DNA of 64,000 bases from Sphingomonas sp. CFBP 8760. Lineage in GTDB: Bacteria; Pseudomonadota; Alphaproteobacteria; Sphingomonadales; Sphingomonadaceae. The position numbers were made by a program, and so were the translations under genes. The stretch lies in the NCBI RefSeq assembly GCF_014841615.1, contig NZ_JACYUG010000003.1:186001-250000 (forward strand), in the 5' to 3' direction. Below the pieces are notes generated by a model that ran no database searches, was not told the origin of the DNA, and worked only from the letters and a program-made list of their open reading frames with translations. Positions 47,348 to 55,340 of the stretch are shown one piece after another. The stretch's first letter is position 1; each line of letters begins with the position of its first letter.

Positions 47348-47359
47348 GAGCTGTGGAGG

Positions 47360-47755
47360 TCAGAACCCCTGTGCGTTTTCCGTCCTCTTCTTGAGGGTGA
47401 CCATCCCGGCCGCATAGCCGAATTCGTACGTCAATTGCTCGATCCGCTCTTCGCGGGGTAGCGACACGACAAAGGTGGTGGAAGACGTCGCCTTGATCTC
47501 CGAGATTCCGCCTCCGTCGATTCCGCCGTTTCGCCGCTGCACATCATCCAGAATGATGCGGATCATACAGACCGACCGACTTACCTGATCGGCGGCACAT
47601 TTCGCTTCGGTCATGACATTTCTCTTGGCGGTTGAGGACGGTGGTGCCGATGCCCGTCGCTGGGCGGCATCGGTGTCGGAACATGCCGTTCCCGACAATG
47701 CGGCGAGGAAAACCAGATGACCAAGTGATCTGGCGTATGACGATTGCGGGATCAT
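47360..47755 (-). CDS. Putative lipoprotein encoded downstream of the disrupted metalloprotease
   Basis: 131 aa from ATG 47755, five bases after the metalloprotease stop, with GGGAAGG upstream as ribosome binding site. The N-terminus (RSLGHLVFLAALSGTAC) is a lipoprotein-type signal with Cys25. The mature part has two more Cys residues (EAKCAADQVSRSVCM) and a beta-like C-terminus. No family recognised. The tight coupling suggests a partner, perhaps an inhibitor or immunity protein. G+C is visibly lower than in adjacent genes. Confidence 0.7.
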   Translation of the reverse strand: MIPQSSYARSLGHLVFLAALSGTACSDTDAAQRRASAPPSSTAKRNVMTEAKCAADQVSRSVCMIRIILDDVQRRNGGIDGGGISEIKATSSTTFVVSLPREERIEQLTYEFGYAAGMVTLKKRTENAQGF

Positions 47756-47760
47756 GCCGT

Positions 47761-48621
47761 TTACCTTCCCGGAGCCAAAGTCGTCAAAACGGCGCCTGCT
47801 TCGAATTCGGCGATCGTTCTTGGATAAATCCGGTTCATCGTCACCATGGCCGGCCGAACTTTCGCCGGCGGTGGCGTATATAGCGCAGAGCGGGGTTGTT
47901 CGCCCACGAATGCCTCGAACGCGTCGTTCCATGCCTTGCCATGGACCTTGTCCCTGCGCATCCCGCCGCCCATCACGGAATTCTTGTCCGCATCGGTGAC
48001 GCCGTAACATGCCGAGATATTGGTATCGCCGGATGGTGGGCAACCCGGCTGGCCGATGGCGACATGCCCCAATCCAAGAAGATGCCCTACTTCATGGACG
48101 TGCGCCCGTTGCATGATGGCGTTGCCGGCGCCGTCCCGGCCCTTGGCGACCAGATCCGTATCGCGACTGTCATAGAGGTTGGCATGGGATCCGAACCACG
48201 TTTCGTCCGCAGCCAGACGCACGACTTCGATGACGTGATGCTGCGGACCCGATCCCGCATCGCTGCCGATCAGGCGAAAGCGGCAGAAGGCATTGGGTAT
48301 GAAGACGTCCCGGCCACTGCGGACGGCGAATGCGCCCCGACGATTGTCGATCCAGAACTTGCCGTCCCAGAAAGCCTGTGCCGAACTGCAGAAGTTAACC
48401 TTCTACGCAGCCCAGTCTCTCGGGGTCCATTTGACGATCTTGCGTGATGGTGCGGACGATCGACCATAATCGTGATAGGTGCCGGTATCCGCACCACCGG
48501 CGGGATTTATCTGCCTGAACCCCATTCTCATCGTCAATGTCAGGTCGGCATTGCTGCGCCCGGAGCATCCATCGGTATCCAGCATCGCATCGTAGCGCGG
48601 ATAATGTCTGGTCAGCTTCAT
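47761..48621 (-). pseudogene. HExxHxxGxxH metalloprotease gene interrupted by an in-frame amber codon
   Basis: One continuous frame of 287 codons broken only by TAG at 48403-48405 (codon 73). Before it, the protein reads MKLTRHYPRYDAMLDTDGC ... KWTPRDWAA. After it, KVNFCSSAQAFWDGKFWI continues in the same frame with protein-like sequence. The metzincin-type zinc site HEVGHLLGLGH is at codons 176-186. A GTG at 48222 could restart translation and would still include the zinc site. There is no signal peptide. Either a young pseudogene, a sequencing error or suppression would explain it. Local G+C is about 57-60 percent in sampled lines, against over 70 in a neighbouring gene. Confidence 0.82.
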
Positions 48622-48725
48622 CCGGTGAACCCCTCAGCCAGGGTCGATCGTAGACCTTTGATACCCGTCGGCAAGGGGGTTGATCCCCTGGCCGGAACCG
48701 GCACGATCGCCCCGCGGCAACAGCC

Positions 48726-49577
48726 TCAGTTCTTCAACCGCCACCCGCGTCGCAGCAGCGTGTAGCACAGCAGCCCCAGCACCACGTCGATCGCCAGCAC
48801 GACGATCGCGCCGGACCACACCGGCGAATCGGCCACGCCGAGGAACCCGTAACGGAACCCGGAGATGATGTAGAAGAACGGGTTGGCATGGCTGATCGCG
48901 CGCCAAACCGGTGCCAGCGAATCGACCGAATAGAAGGTGCCCGACAGCAGCGACAGCGGCGCGACGACGAAGTTGGTCACCGCGGCGGCATGGTCGAACT
49001 TCTCCGCCCAGATCGAGGTCAGCACGCCGAGCAGCGCAAGGAACGCCGACCCGCCAATCCCGAACCACAGGATCGCCAGCGGCGCATGCGGGGTCACATG
49101 CACGCCCGGCCACAACGCCATCGCCAGCGATACCGCGCAACCGACCAGCACCGCCCGTGTCACCGCGCCGCCGACCAGGGCCGCCAGCAGTTCGGCGGTC
49201 GACAGCGGCGGCATCAGGTAATCGACGATCGTCCCCTGGATCTTGCCGACCAGCAGCGAGAAGCTGGCATTGGCGAACGCGTTCTGCAGCATCCCCATCA
49301 CGATCAGTCCGGGCGCGATGAAATCGGCGAACGGGATATCCATCCCGCCGACCCGCACCGCATGGCGCCCGCCCAGCGCGACGGAAAATATCACGAGGAA
49401 CAACAGGGTCGTGATCGCCGGTGCCCAGATCGTCTGGAGCTGGACCTTGAAGAACCGGCGCACCTCCTTGATATAGAGCGTGCGTAGGCCGCCCCAGTTG
49501 ATGCTCCGGATGACGGGCACGCCTGGGGCATTCCGAACCAAGGATTGAATTTCGCCGATTGGGGGCTGGCTGCTCAT
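48726..49577 (-). CDS. ABC-2 type transporter permease
   Basis: 283 aa with six hydrophobic helices in the ABC-2 arrangement. The N-terminal amphipathic segment GGLRTLYIKEVRRFFKVQLQTIWAPA and the helix-end motif LSGTFYSVDSLAPVWRAISHANPFFYIISGFRYG are typical. It would pair with a separate ATPase to export lipid, polysaccharide or drugs, but no ATPase gene is adjacent. ATG 49577 lies divergent from gcrA with 63 bases between; the open frame beyond is antisense to gcrA. Confidence 0.88.
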   Translation of the reverse strand: MSSQPPIGEIQSLVRNAPGVPVIRSINWGGLRTLYIKEVRRFFKVQLQTIWAPAITTLLFLVIFSVALGGRHAVRVGGMDIPFADFIAPGLIVMGMLQNAFANASFSLLVGKIQGTIVDYLMPPLSTAELLAALVGGAVTRAVLVGCAVSLAMALWPGVHVTPHAPLAILWFGIGGSAFLALLGVLTSIWAEKFDHAAAVTNFVVAPLSLLSGTFYSVDSLAPVWRAISHANPFFYIISGFRYGFLGVADSPVWSGAIVVLAIDVVLGLLCYTLLRRGWRLKN

Positions 49578-49640
49578 GGCCCGAGCGGTTACTCGCTGCC
49601 GCTGCCGCCCGCAACCGGCCGTATTGCGAAGGAACGACCA

Positions 49641-50375
49641 ATGTCCTGGACCGACGAGCGTATCCAGACGCTCAAGACGATGTGGGAAGGCGGGCAGACC
49701 GCCAGCCAGATCGCCGAAGCGCTGGGTGAGGTCAGCCGTAACGCGGTGATCGGCAAGGCGCACCGCCTGGGGTTGCAGGCGCGCCCCTCGCCGGTGAAGA
49801 GCCATGGCGAGGCAGCGGTTGCCGCCGATCCGGCTCCCGTTCTGGCACCGGTATCGGCTCCCGTACCGGTCGCGGCTGCACCAGAACCCGTTACGATCGC
49901 GCCCGAGCCGGTCGTGGCCGCCGCCCCGCCGCCACCCCCCACGCCCGAACCGGCCCCCGTGCCGGTGGAGGCCGAAAGCGACGACGAGGAAGAGGAGGAT
50001 GAGGTTGCCGTGGCGCCCGCCCCCGCGCGTCCGCCCCAGCCGATCCTGCGCTCCGTCGGTCCCGGCGGTTTTCTGCGCCAGGCGCCCGGTGAGCAGCAGC
50101 CGCCGATCGCCCCCGCCCCGCCGCGCCGGCTGGTCCCTGCCAAGCCGTCGGCGGAAATCGCCGGCAAGACCGGGCTGCTCGATCTGAACGACCGCATCTG
50201 CAAATGGCCGCTCGGTCATCCCGGCGAGCCCGACTTCCACTTCTGCGGCGACAAGGTGAACCCCGGCTTCCCCTATTGCGTCGATCATTGCGGCCACGCC
50301 TATCAGGCACAGCTGCCCCGCCGCGATCGCCGTCCGCCGCCGCCGCTGCCGTTCGGCGGCCCGCGCGTCCGCTAA
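49641..50375 (+). CDS. gcrA: GcrA, cell cycle regulator
   Basis: Sigma70-associated transcription factor that reads CcrM methylation (GANTC) in alphaproteobacteria. The 244-aa protein has the N-terminal DNA-binding SWTDERIQTLKTMWEGGQTA and SRNAVIGKAHRLGL. A long Pro/Ala/acidic linker (about 55-185) separates it from the C-terminal sigma-binding region with conserved Cys (RICKWPLGHPGEPDFHFCG, YCVDHCGHAYQ). The linker is longer than in Caulobacter GcrA (173 aa). ATG 49641 has AAGGA before it. Confidence 0.93.
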   Translation: MSWTDERIQTLKTMWEGGQTASQIAEALGEVSRNAVIGKAHRLGLQARPSPVKSHGEAAVAADPAPVLAPVSAPVPVAAAPEPVTIAPEPVVAAAPPPPPTPEPAPVPVEAESDDEEEEDEVAVAPAPARPPQPILRSVGPGGFLRQAPGEQQPPIAPAPPRRLVPAKPSAEIAGKTGLLDLNDRICKWPLGHPGEPDFHFCGDKVNPGFPYCVDHCGHAYQAQLPRRDRRPPPPLPFGGPRVR

Positions 50376-50381
50376 GGTTGA

Positions 50382-50440
50382 ACCGGGACGTGCGCCGATC
50401 GGATCAATCGACCGGTTGACCCGGTCGGCGCACTCCCGGT
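50382..50440 (+). other. Long hairpin between gcrA and argD
   Basis: 50382-50398 pairs with 50425-50440 to make a 15-bp stem with a one-base bulge; the loop has its own small inverted repeat (TCAA...TTGA). It immediately precedes a terminator-like hairpin, so the pair could form an attenuator or simply a processed 3' end. Confidence 0.55.
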
Positions 50441-50453
50441 ATCAGGCGCTTCG

Positions 50454-50477
50454 GGCGGTCCCGGTGGGCCGCCTTTT
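50454..50477 (+). terminator. Rho-independent terminator after gcrA
   Basis: A GGCGG(t)CCC stem (50454-50462) pairs with 50466-50473, followed by TTTT, 20 bases before the argD start. It may end gcrA transcription or attenuate argD. Confidence 0.6.
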
Positions 50478-50497
50478 CTCGTTGTAAGGAAGCCGCG

Positions 50498-51688
50498 ATG
50501 TCTACGCCCGCGCTCATGCCCGTCTACCCACGGTGCGGGGTGCGTCCGGTGCGAGGCGAGGGGGCGTACCTGTTCGGTGAGGATGGCGAGCGTTATCTCG
50601 ATTTTGCCAGCGGCATCGCGGTCAACGCGCTGGGCCATGGCCATCCCGCGCTGGTGAAGGCGATCGCCGATCAGGCGGCGACGCTGATGCACGTGTCGAA
50701 CCTGTATGGCAGCCCGCAGGGCGAGGCGCTGGCGAAGCGGCTGGTGGATGCGACCTTCGCCGACACGGTGTTCTTCACCAATTCGGGCGCGGAAGCGGTG
50801 GAATGCGCGATCAAGACCGCGCGCCGGTTCCACCATGCGGAGGGCAATCCGCAGCGCCACGACCTGATCTGTTTCAACAACGCGTTCCACGGCCGCACGC
50901 TCGGCACCATCTCCGCCACCAATCAGGCCAAGATGCGCGACGGGTTCGAACCGCTGCTGCCGGGATTCAAATATGCCGATTTCAACGATCTGGACGGCGC
51001 GCTCGCGCTGATCGACGACAACACCGCGGGTTTCCTGGTCGAGCCGATCCAGGGCGAGGGCGGGTTGATGACCGGCACCGACGAATTCCTGAAGGGATTG
51101 CGCGCCGCCTGCGACGAACACGGCCTGTTGCTGGTGCTGGACGAGGTGCAGTGCGGCTATGGCCGGACCGGCAGGTTCTTCGCGCACGAACTCTACGGCA
51201 TCGTCCCCGACATCATGGCGGTGGCGAAGGGGATCGGCGGCGGCTTCCCGCTCGGTGCCTGTCTGGCGACGGAACATGCCGCCAAGGGCATGGTGTTCGG
51301 CACCCACGGCTCCACCTATGGCGGCAATCCGCTGGCGATGGCGGCGGGGACGGCGGTCTTGGACGTGATGCAGGGCGATGGTTTCCTGGATCATGTCGCC
51401 GCGATGGGTGAGCGGCTGCGGTCATCGCTGGAGCAGATGATTCCCAATCACGATCACCTGTTCCACGAGGTGCGCGGACGCGGGCTGATGCTGGGGCTGA
51501 AACTGAAGAGCGACAGCCGCCGCTTCGTCGCCCATTGCCGCGACAACCACGGGCTGTTGACGGTGGCGGCGGGCGACAACGTCGTCCGCATCCTGCCGCC
51601 GCTGGTGATCGACGAGAGCCATATCGCCGAATTCACCCAGAAGCTGAGCGAGGCGGCACGGGTGTACGTGCCGGTCGCCGACGATTGA
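50498..51688 (+). CDS. argD: Acetylornithine/succinyldiaminopimelate-type aminotransferase
   Basis: 396-aa class III PLP aminotransferase. The substrate loop [17 protein letters not shown], the [13 protein letters not shown] segment, and the PLP Lys in [17 protein letters not shown] (about residue 243) are intact. Being followed by argF points to the arginine pathway (N-acetylornithine). AAGGA precedes ATG 50498. argF follows after 61 bases occupied by a repeat element. Confidence 0.92.
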   Translation: MSTPALMPVYPRCGVRPVRGEGAYLFGEDGERYLDFASGIAVNALGHGHPALVKAIADQAATLMHVSNLYGSPQGEALAKRLVDATFADTVFFTNSGAEAVECAIKTARRFHHAEGNPQRHDLICFNNAFHGRTLGTISATNQAKMRDGFEPLLPGFKYADFNDLDGALALIDDNTAGFLVEPIQGEGGLMTGTDEFLKGLRAACDEHGLLLVLDEVQCGYGRTGRFFAHELYGIVPDIMAVAKGIGGGFPLGACLATEHAAKGMVFGTHGSTYGGNPLAMAAGTAVLDVMQGDGFLDHVAAMGERLRSSLEQMIPNHDHLFHEVRGRGLMLGLKLKSDSRRFVAHCRDNHGLLTVAAGDNVVRILPPLVIDESHIAEFTQKLSEAARVYVPVADD

Positions 51689-51692
51689 CGAC

Positions 51693-51743
51693 GATCCTCC
51701 CCGGCACGGGGAGGGAAACCATGCGATGCATGGTGGAGGGGGA
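51693..51743. repeat. Interspersed palindromic element providing the argF ribosome binding site
   Basis: Two perfect small inverted repeats in tandem: CCTCCCCG-gca-CGGGGAGG (51696-51714) and CCATGC-gat-GCATGG (51719-51733). They are followed by GGAGGGGG (51735-51742), which is the Shine-Dalgarno sequence for argF at 51750. The arrangement resembles an intergenic repeat known from sphingomonad genomes. Confidence 0.65.
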
Positions 51744-51749
51744 CCGAAG

Positions 51750-52667
51750 ATGCGCCATTTCCTGAACCTGTCGGATGCCGGAGCGGACGGGATCGCCGCG
51801 ATGCTGGCCGATGCGATCGACCGCAAGGCGGCGCGCGCCGGCTGGGCGAAGGGCCGCGTCGATGCGGATGCGCCGCTTGCCGGCCATGCGCTGGCGATGG
51901 TGTTCGAGAAGAATTCGACGCGCACCCGCGTGTCGTTCGACATGGCGATCCGCCAGCTCGGCGGCAGTTCGATCGTGATGGACGCCGGTACGATGCAACT
52001 GGGGCGCGGCGAAAGCGTGGCGGATACCGCGCGGGTGCTGTCGGGCTATGCCGATGCGATCATGATCCGCACCGACGATCACGCCAAGGTGGAGGAGATG
52101 GCGCATTACGCCTCCGTCCCCGTCATCAACGGCCTGACCGACGCGTCGCATCCCTGCCAGATCATGGCCGACCTGCTGACCATCATCGAAGCCGGCAAGC
52201 CGCTGCCCGGCCTGAAGGTGGCGTGGCTGGGCGACGGCAACAACGTCCTCGCCTCGATCGTCGAGGCGGCGGGGCTGATGAAGTTCGACGTGATCGCCGC
52301 CTGTCCGCAAGGGTTCGCGCCGGAGGAGGAGGCGATCGTCGCCGCCTCCGGTCGCGCCCGCGTCGTCGCCGATCCGCGCGAGGCGGCGGAGGGCGCGGAC
52401 ATCATCGTCACCGATACGTGGATATCGATGGGGCAGGCCCATGCCGACACCAAGCTGGCCGCGCTCGGCCCCTATCAGGTCACGCCCGACCTGATGGCGC
52501 TGGCCAAGCCCGATGCGAAGTTCCTCCACTGCCTGCCCGCGCACCGGGGCGAGGAGGTGGCGACCGCGGTGATCGACGGCCCGCAGTCCCTGATCTGGCA
52601 GGAGGCGGAGAACCGGCTTCATGCGCAGAAATCGGTGCTGCGCTGGTGCTTCGGCCAGATCGGTTGA
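51750..52667 (+). CDS. argF: Ornithine carbamoyltransferase
   Basis: Makes citrulline from ornithine and carbamoyl phosphate. The 305-aa protein carries the carbamoyl phosphate loop [13 protein letters not shown], the [11 protein letters not shown] motif, and the ornithine/catalytic [10 protein letters not shown] motif with Cys. ATG 51750 is preceded by GGAGGGGG from the repeat element. The frame continues eight codons further up but these lie in the repeat. Confidence 0.95.
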   Translation: MRHFLNLSDAGADGIAAMLADAIDRKAARAGWAKGRVDADAPLAGHALAMVFEKNSTRTRVSFDMAIRQLGGSSIVMDAGTMQLGRGESVADTARVLSGYADAIMIRTDDHAKVEEMAHYASVPVINGLTDASHPCQIMADLLTIIEAGKPLPGLKVAWLGDGNNVLASIVEAAGLMKFDVIAACPQGFAPEEEAIVAASGRARVVADPREAAEGADIIVTDTWISMGQAHADTKLAALGPYQVTPDLMALAKPDAKFLHCLPAHRGEEVATAVIDGPQSLIWQEAENRLHAQKSVLRWCFGQIG

Positions 52668-52691
52668 GGTCGGCGGGCGTCGTTCCCATAT

Positions 52692-52773
52692 CCGTCGTCC
52701 CGGCGGTCGCCGGGATTTCCTTCCCTCCGCGCCCGCGCGGGCATTGAGGCCCCGGTACCAGCCGGGGTGACGG
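52692..52773. repeat. REP-like imperfect palindrome between argF and hslO
   Basis: CCGTCGTCCCGGC (52692-52704) is nearly the reverse complement of GCCGGGGTGACGG (52761-52773). Smaller GC stems lie between. The right arm runs into the hslO leader, where no clear ribosome binding site is visible. Confidence 0.6.
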
Positions 52774-52779
52774 ACCAGC

Positions 52780-53700
52780 ATGAACGACCCTGACGCCATC
52801 ATCGATATCGACCGCACGCTCGGTTTTACGATACCCGCCCGCAGCGCGCGGGGCCGCGTCGTGCGGGTCGGGCCGGCGCTGGACGCGATCCTGTCCGCCC
52901 ATGCCTATCCCCCCGCGATCGAGGCACTGCTGGCGGAGGCGCTGACGCTGTGCGCGCTGATGGGATCGACGCTGAAGGACGAGGCGGGGCAACTGACCAT
53001 CCAGACCCGTACCGAATCGGGCGTGGTCGAACTGCTGGTGTGCGACTATCGTGGCGGCGAATTGCGCGGCTACGTGCAATATGATGCCGACCGGCTGGCC
53101 GAGGCGCCGGAAGACCCCACGCTGTTCGCGCTGTTCGGCAAGGGCTATCTGGCGATCACCTTCGACCTCGCCACCACGGGCGAGCGTTATCAGGGCATCG
53201 TCCCGCTCGACGGCGATCGGCTGGCGGAGGCGGCGCAAAGCTATTTCGTCCAGTCCGAACAGATACCGACGCTGGTGCGGGTCGGACTGGGCCGCGATGC
53301 CGCCGGGCGGCGGGTCGCGGGCGGGCTGTTGCTCCAGCATCTGCCCGAAGGCGAGGTGGGAAGGGAACGTCTGCACACCCGGCTCGACCATCCCGAATGG
53401 GAGCATGTCGCCGCGCTGGGCAACACGATGGGGGCGGACGAACTGGCCGATCCCGCGCTGCCGCTGGAGACACTGGTGTGGCGGCTGTTCAACGAGGAAA
53501 GCGAGGTGCGCGTGCTCGCCTCCACCCCGTTGTCGCGCGGCTGTCGCTGCACGCCCGAACATATCATGGGGGTGCTCGCGAAGTTTCCGGTCGAGGACCG
53601 GCGCGAGATGGCGGACGAGGCGGGGGTGATCGCGGTCGACTGCGCCTTCTGTTCGACGAAATTTCCGGTGCTTGCCGAAGACCTTACCCCGGTTCGTTAA
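52780..53700 (+). CDS. hslO: Hsp33 family redox-regulated chaperone
   Basis: 306 aa. The N-terminal core (RVGPALDAILSAHAYPPAIEALLAEAL; LLVCDYRGGELRGYVQYD) and the C-terminal zinc/redox switch CRC ... CAFC (about residues 252-254 and 287-290) match HslO, a holdase activated by oxidation. It follows argF but separated by a repeat; its stop overlaps a TTAACCAT sequence. Confidence 0.94.
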   Translation: MNDPDAIIDIDRTLGFTIPARSARGRVVRVGPALDAILSAHAYPPAIEALLAEALTLCALMGSTLKDEAGQLTIQTRTESGVVELLVCDYRGGELRGYVQYDADRLAEAPEDPTLFALFGKGYLAITFDLATTGERYQGIVPLDGDRLAEAAQSYFVQSEQIPTLVRVGLGRDAAGRRVAGGLLLQHLPEGEVGRERLHTRLDHPEWEHVAALGNTMGADELADPALPLETLVWRLFNEESEVRVLASTPLSRGCRCTPEHIMGVLAKFPVEDRREMADEAGVIAVDCAFCSTKFPVLAEDLTPVR

Positions 53701-53711
53701 CCATTTCTTCA
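53697..53711 (+). promoter_or_regulatory. CtrA-box-like sequence at the hslO/queC junction
   Basis: TTAACCATTTCTTCA matches the TTAA-N7-TTAA CtrA consensus at 7 of 8 defined bases and contains the TTAACCAT half-site. It overlaps the hslO stop codon. TTAA is rare in this GC-rich DNA. No experiment supports binding. Confidence 0.4.
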
Positions 53712-53789
53712 CCACTGTCGGGGTAGGAGGATGCGTGCCGTCGTTCAGCACGTTTTCTCCCCTTCGGTGGGTTACCCCCATCAACCTTC

Positions 53790-53823
53790 GGGCCGTGCGG
53801 CATCGCGCGGCCCTTTCTTTTTG
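53790..53823 (+). terminator. Rho-independent terminator before queC
   Basis: A 10-bp stem (53790-53799 with 53804-53813, one G:U pair, loop GCAT) is followed by TTTCTTTTT. It sits 90 bases after hslO and 30 before queC, so it probably ends hslO transcription. Confidence 0.75.
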
Positions 53824-53852
53824 GCCGTGTCTGGCGTAGCAGCCGGGAGATC

Positions 53853-54551
53853 ATGACCACTTCGTCCTTTGCGGTGGCGCTCGTCTCGGGCGGCCTCGAC
53901 TCGATGGTGTCCGCCGCGCTCGCGCGGGAGGCGGGTTACCGGCTGCTCGCGCTGTCGATCGACTATAATCAGCGGCATCGCGTCGAACTGGCGGCGGCGC
54001 GGCGCATCGCGAACGAACTGGGTGCGGAACGCCATGTCGTGATGCCGATGGACCTGTCCGCCTTCGGCGGATCGGCGCTGACCGACGACATCGCGGTACC
54101 CAAGGACGGGGCCGGCACCGATGATGCCGGCGGCATCCCGGTCACCTATGTCCCGGCGCGCAACACGATCTTCCTCAGTCTCGCGCTGGGATGGGCGGAG
54201 GCGGCGGGTGCGCGCGATCTGTTCATCGGGGTCAACGCGCTCGATTATTCGGGTTATCCCGACTGCCGCCCCGAATTCATCGCCGCGTTCGAGGGGCTGG
54301 CCGAGATCGCGACCAAGGCCGGGGTGGAGGGCGAACCCTTCCGCATCCGCGCCCCGCTCCAGCATATGACCAAGGCCGATATCGTCCGTGAGGGCGCACG
54401 GCTCGGGCTGGACATGGGCCTTAGCTGGTCGTGCTACGATCCGGCGCCGGGCGGCCTGCACTGCGGGCTGTGCGACAGTTGCCGGCTGCGGTCCAAGGGG
54501 TTCGAGGACGCTGGCGTGGCCGATCCCACCCGCTACGCCGCGCACGCCTGA
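53853..54551 (+). CDS. queC: QueC, 7-cyano-7-deazaguanine synthase
   Basis: ATP-dependent enzyme making preQ0 for queuosine tRNA modification. The 232-aa protein has the PP-loop [10 protein letters not shown] at about residue 13, [20 protein letters not shown], and the zinc cysteines SWSCYDP ... HCGLCDSC near the C-terminus. GGGAG lies 6 bases before the ATG. queE follows after 4 bases. Confidence 0.95.
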   Translation: MTTSSFAVALVSGGLDSMVSAALAREAGYRLLALSIDYNQRHRVELAAARRIANELGAERHVVMPMDLSAFGGSALTDDIAVPKDGAGTDDAGGIPVTYVPARNTIFLSLALGWAEAAGARDLFIGVNALDYSGYPDCRPEFIAAFEGLAEIATKAGVEGEPFRIRAPLQHMTKADIVREGARLGLDMGLSWSCYDPAPGGLHCGLCDSCRLRSKGFEDAGVADPTRYAAHA

Positions 54552-54555
54552 CGCG

Positions 54556-55188
54556 ATGAGCTATGCCGTCAAGGAGATGTTCCTGACCCTGCAGGGGGAG
54601 GGGGTCCATGCCGGTCGCCGGGCGGTGTTCGTGCGGTTCGCCGGCTGCAACCTGTGGTCGGGGCGCGAGCAGGATCGCGCGACCGCGGTGTGCCGGTTCT
54701 GCGATACCGATTTCGTCGGCACCGATGGTGCGGGCGGTGGCAAGTTCGCCGATGCTGCCACGCTGGTCGCGGCGGTGGCGGATTTCTGGGGGGCGGACCG
54801 TGCTCGCCGCTTCGTCGTGCTGACCGGGGGCGAGCCGATGTTGCAGGTCGACGACGCGCTGATCGATGCGCTGCACGCCGCCGGGTTCGTCATCGCGATC
54901 GAGAGCAACGGCACGCTGCCGACGCATCCCGGCATCGACTGGGTCTGCATCAGCCCCAAGGCGGGCAGCGAGGTGGTACAGCGCCGTGGCAGCGAGTTGA
55001 AACTGGTCTGGCCGCAGGCGGGGATCGATCCGGTGCCGCTGGAGGACTGGGCGTTCGACCATCATCTGCTCCAGCCGCTCGACGACCCGCGGGCCGCGGC
55101 CAACCAGCAGGCGTGCATCGATCTGGTGCTGGCGCGCCCGGCATGGCGACTGTCGTTGCAGGCGCACAAGACGCTGGGGCTGCGGTAG
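54556..55188 (+). CDS. queE: QueE, 7-carboxy-7-deazaguanine synthase
   Basis: Radical SAM enzyme acting just before QueC. The 210-aa protein has FLTLQGEGVHAGRRAVFVRFAGCN, with the cluster cysteines spaced C-X14-C-X2-C (ending VCRFCDTDF). This is the variant spacing known from some QueE enzymes rather than CX3CX2C. VLTGGEPMLQ carries the SAM-binding GGE motif. queD is not in the window. Confidence 0.93.
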   Translation: MSYAVKEMFLTLQGEGVHAGRRAVFVRFAGCNLWSGREQDRATAVCRFCDTDFVGTDGAGGGKFADAATLVAAVADFWGADRARRFVVLTGGEPMLQVDDALIDALHAAGFVIAIESNGTLPTHPGIDWVCISPKAGSEVVQRRGSELKLVWPQAGIDPVPLEDWAFDHHLLQPLDDPRAAANQQACIDLVLARPAWRLSLQAHKTLGLR

Positions 55189-55340
55189 GGCCATTGCACC
55201 GTTCGTGCTGACTGGGGCGGGATGACGTGAAACCCACTCGTCCGCCCTTGCTTCGCTACGCGCGCAACGACGGGGTAGGGAAGGGATGAGTCAGGCCATT
55301 GTCTCCCGGCCTGCTCGCGACGACCGGGCCATGCGAAACC

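Noticed and set aside
47896..48447. 183-codon plus-strand frame across the metalloprotease gene
   Set aside because: The minus-strand frame carries the zinc motif and couples to the lipoprotein; this frame has no recognisable feature.
53701..53852. preQ1 riboswitch before queC
   Set aside because: I looked for the known preQ1 aptamer patterns and see no match; the hairpin here has a terminator's shape.
53731..53856. 41-codon frame ahead of queC ending in an ATGA overlap
   Set aside because: AGGAGG abuts the ATG with no spacing, and the frame crosses a strong terminator; kept only as part of a finding, not as a gene.
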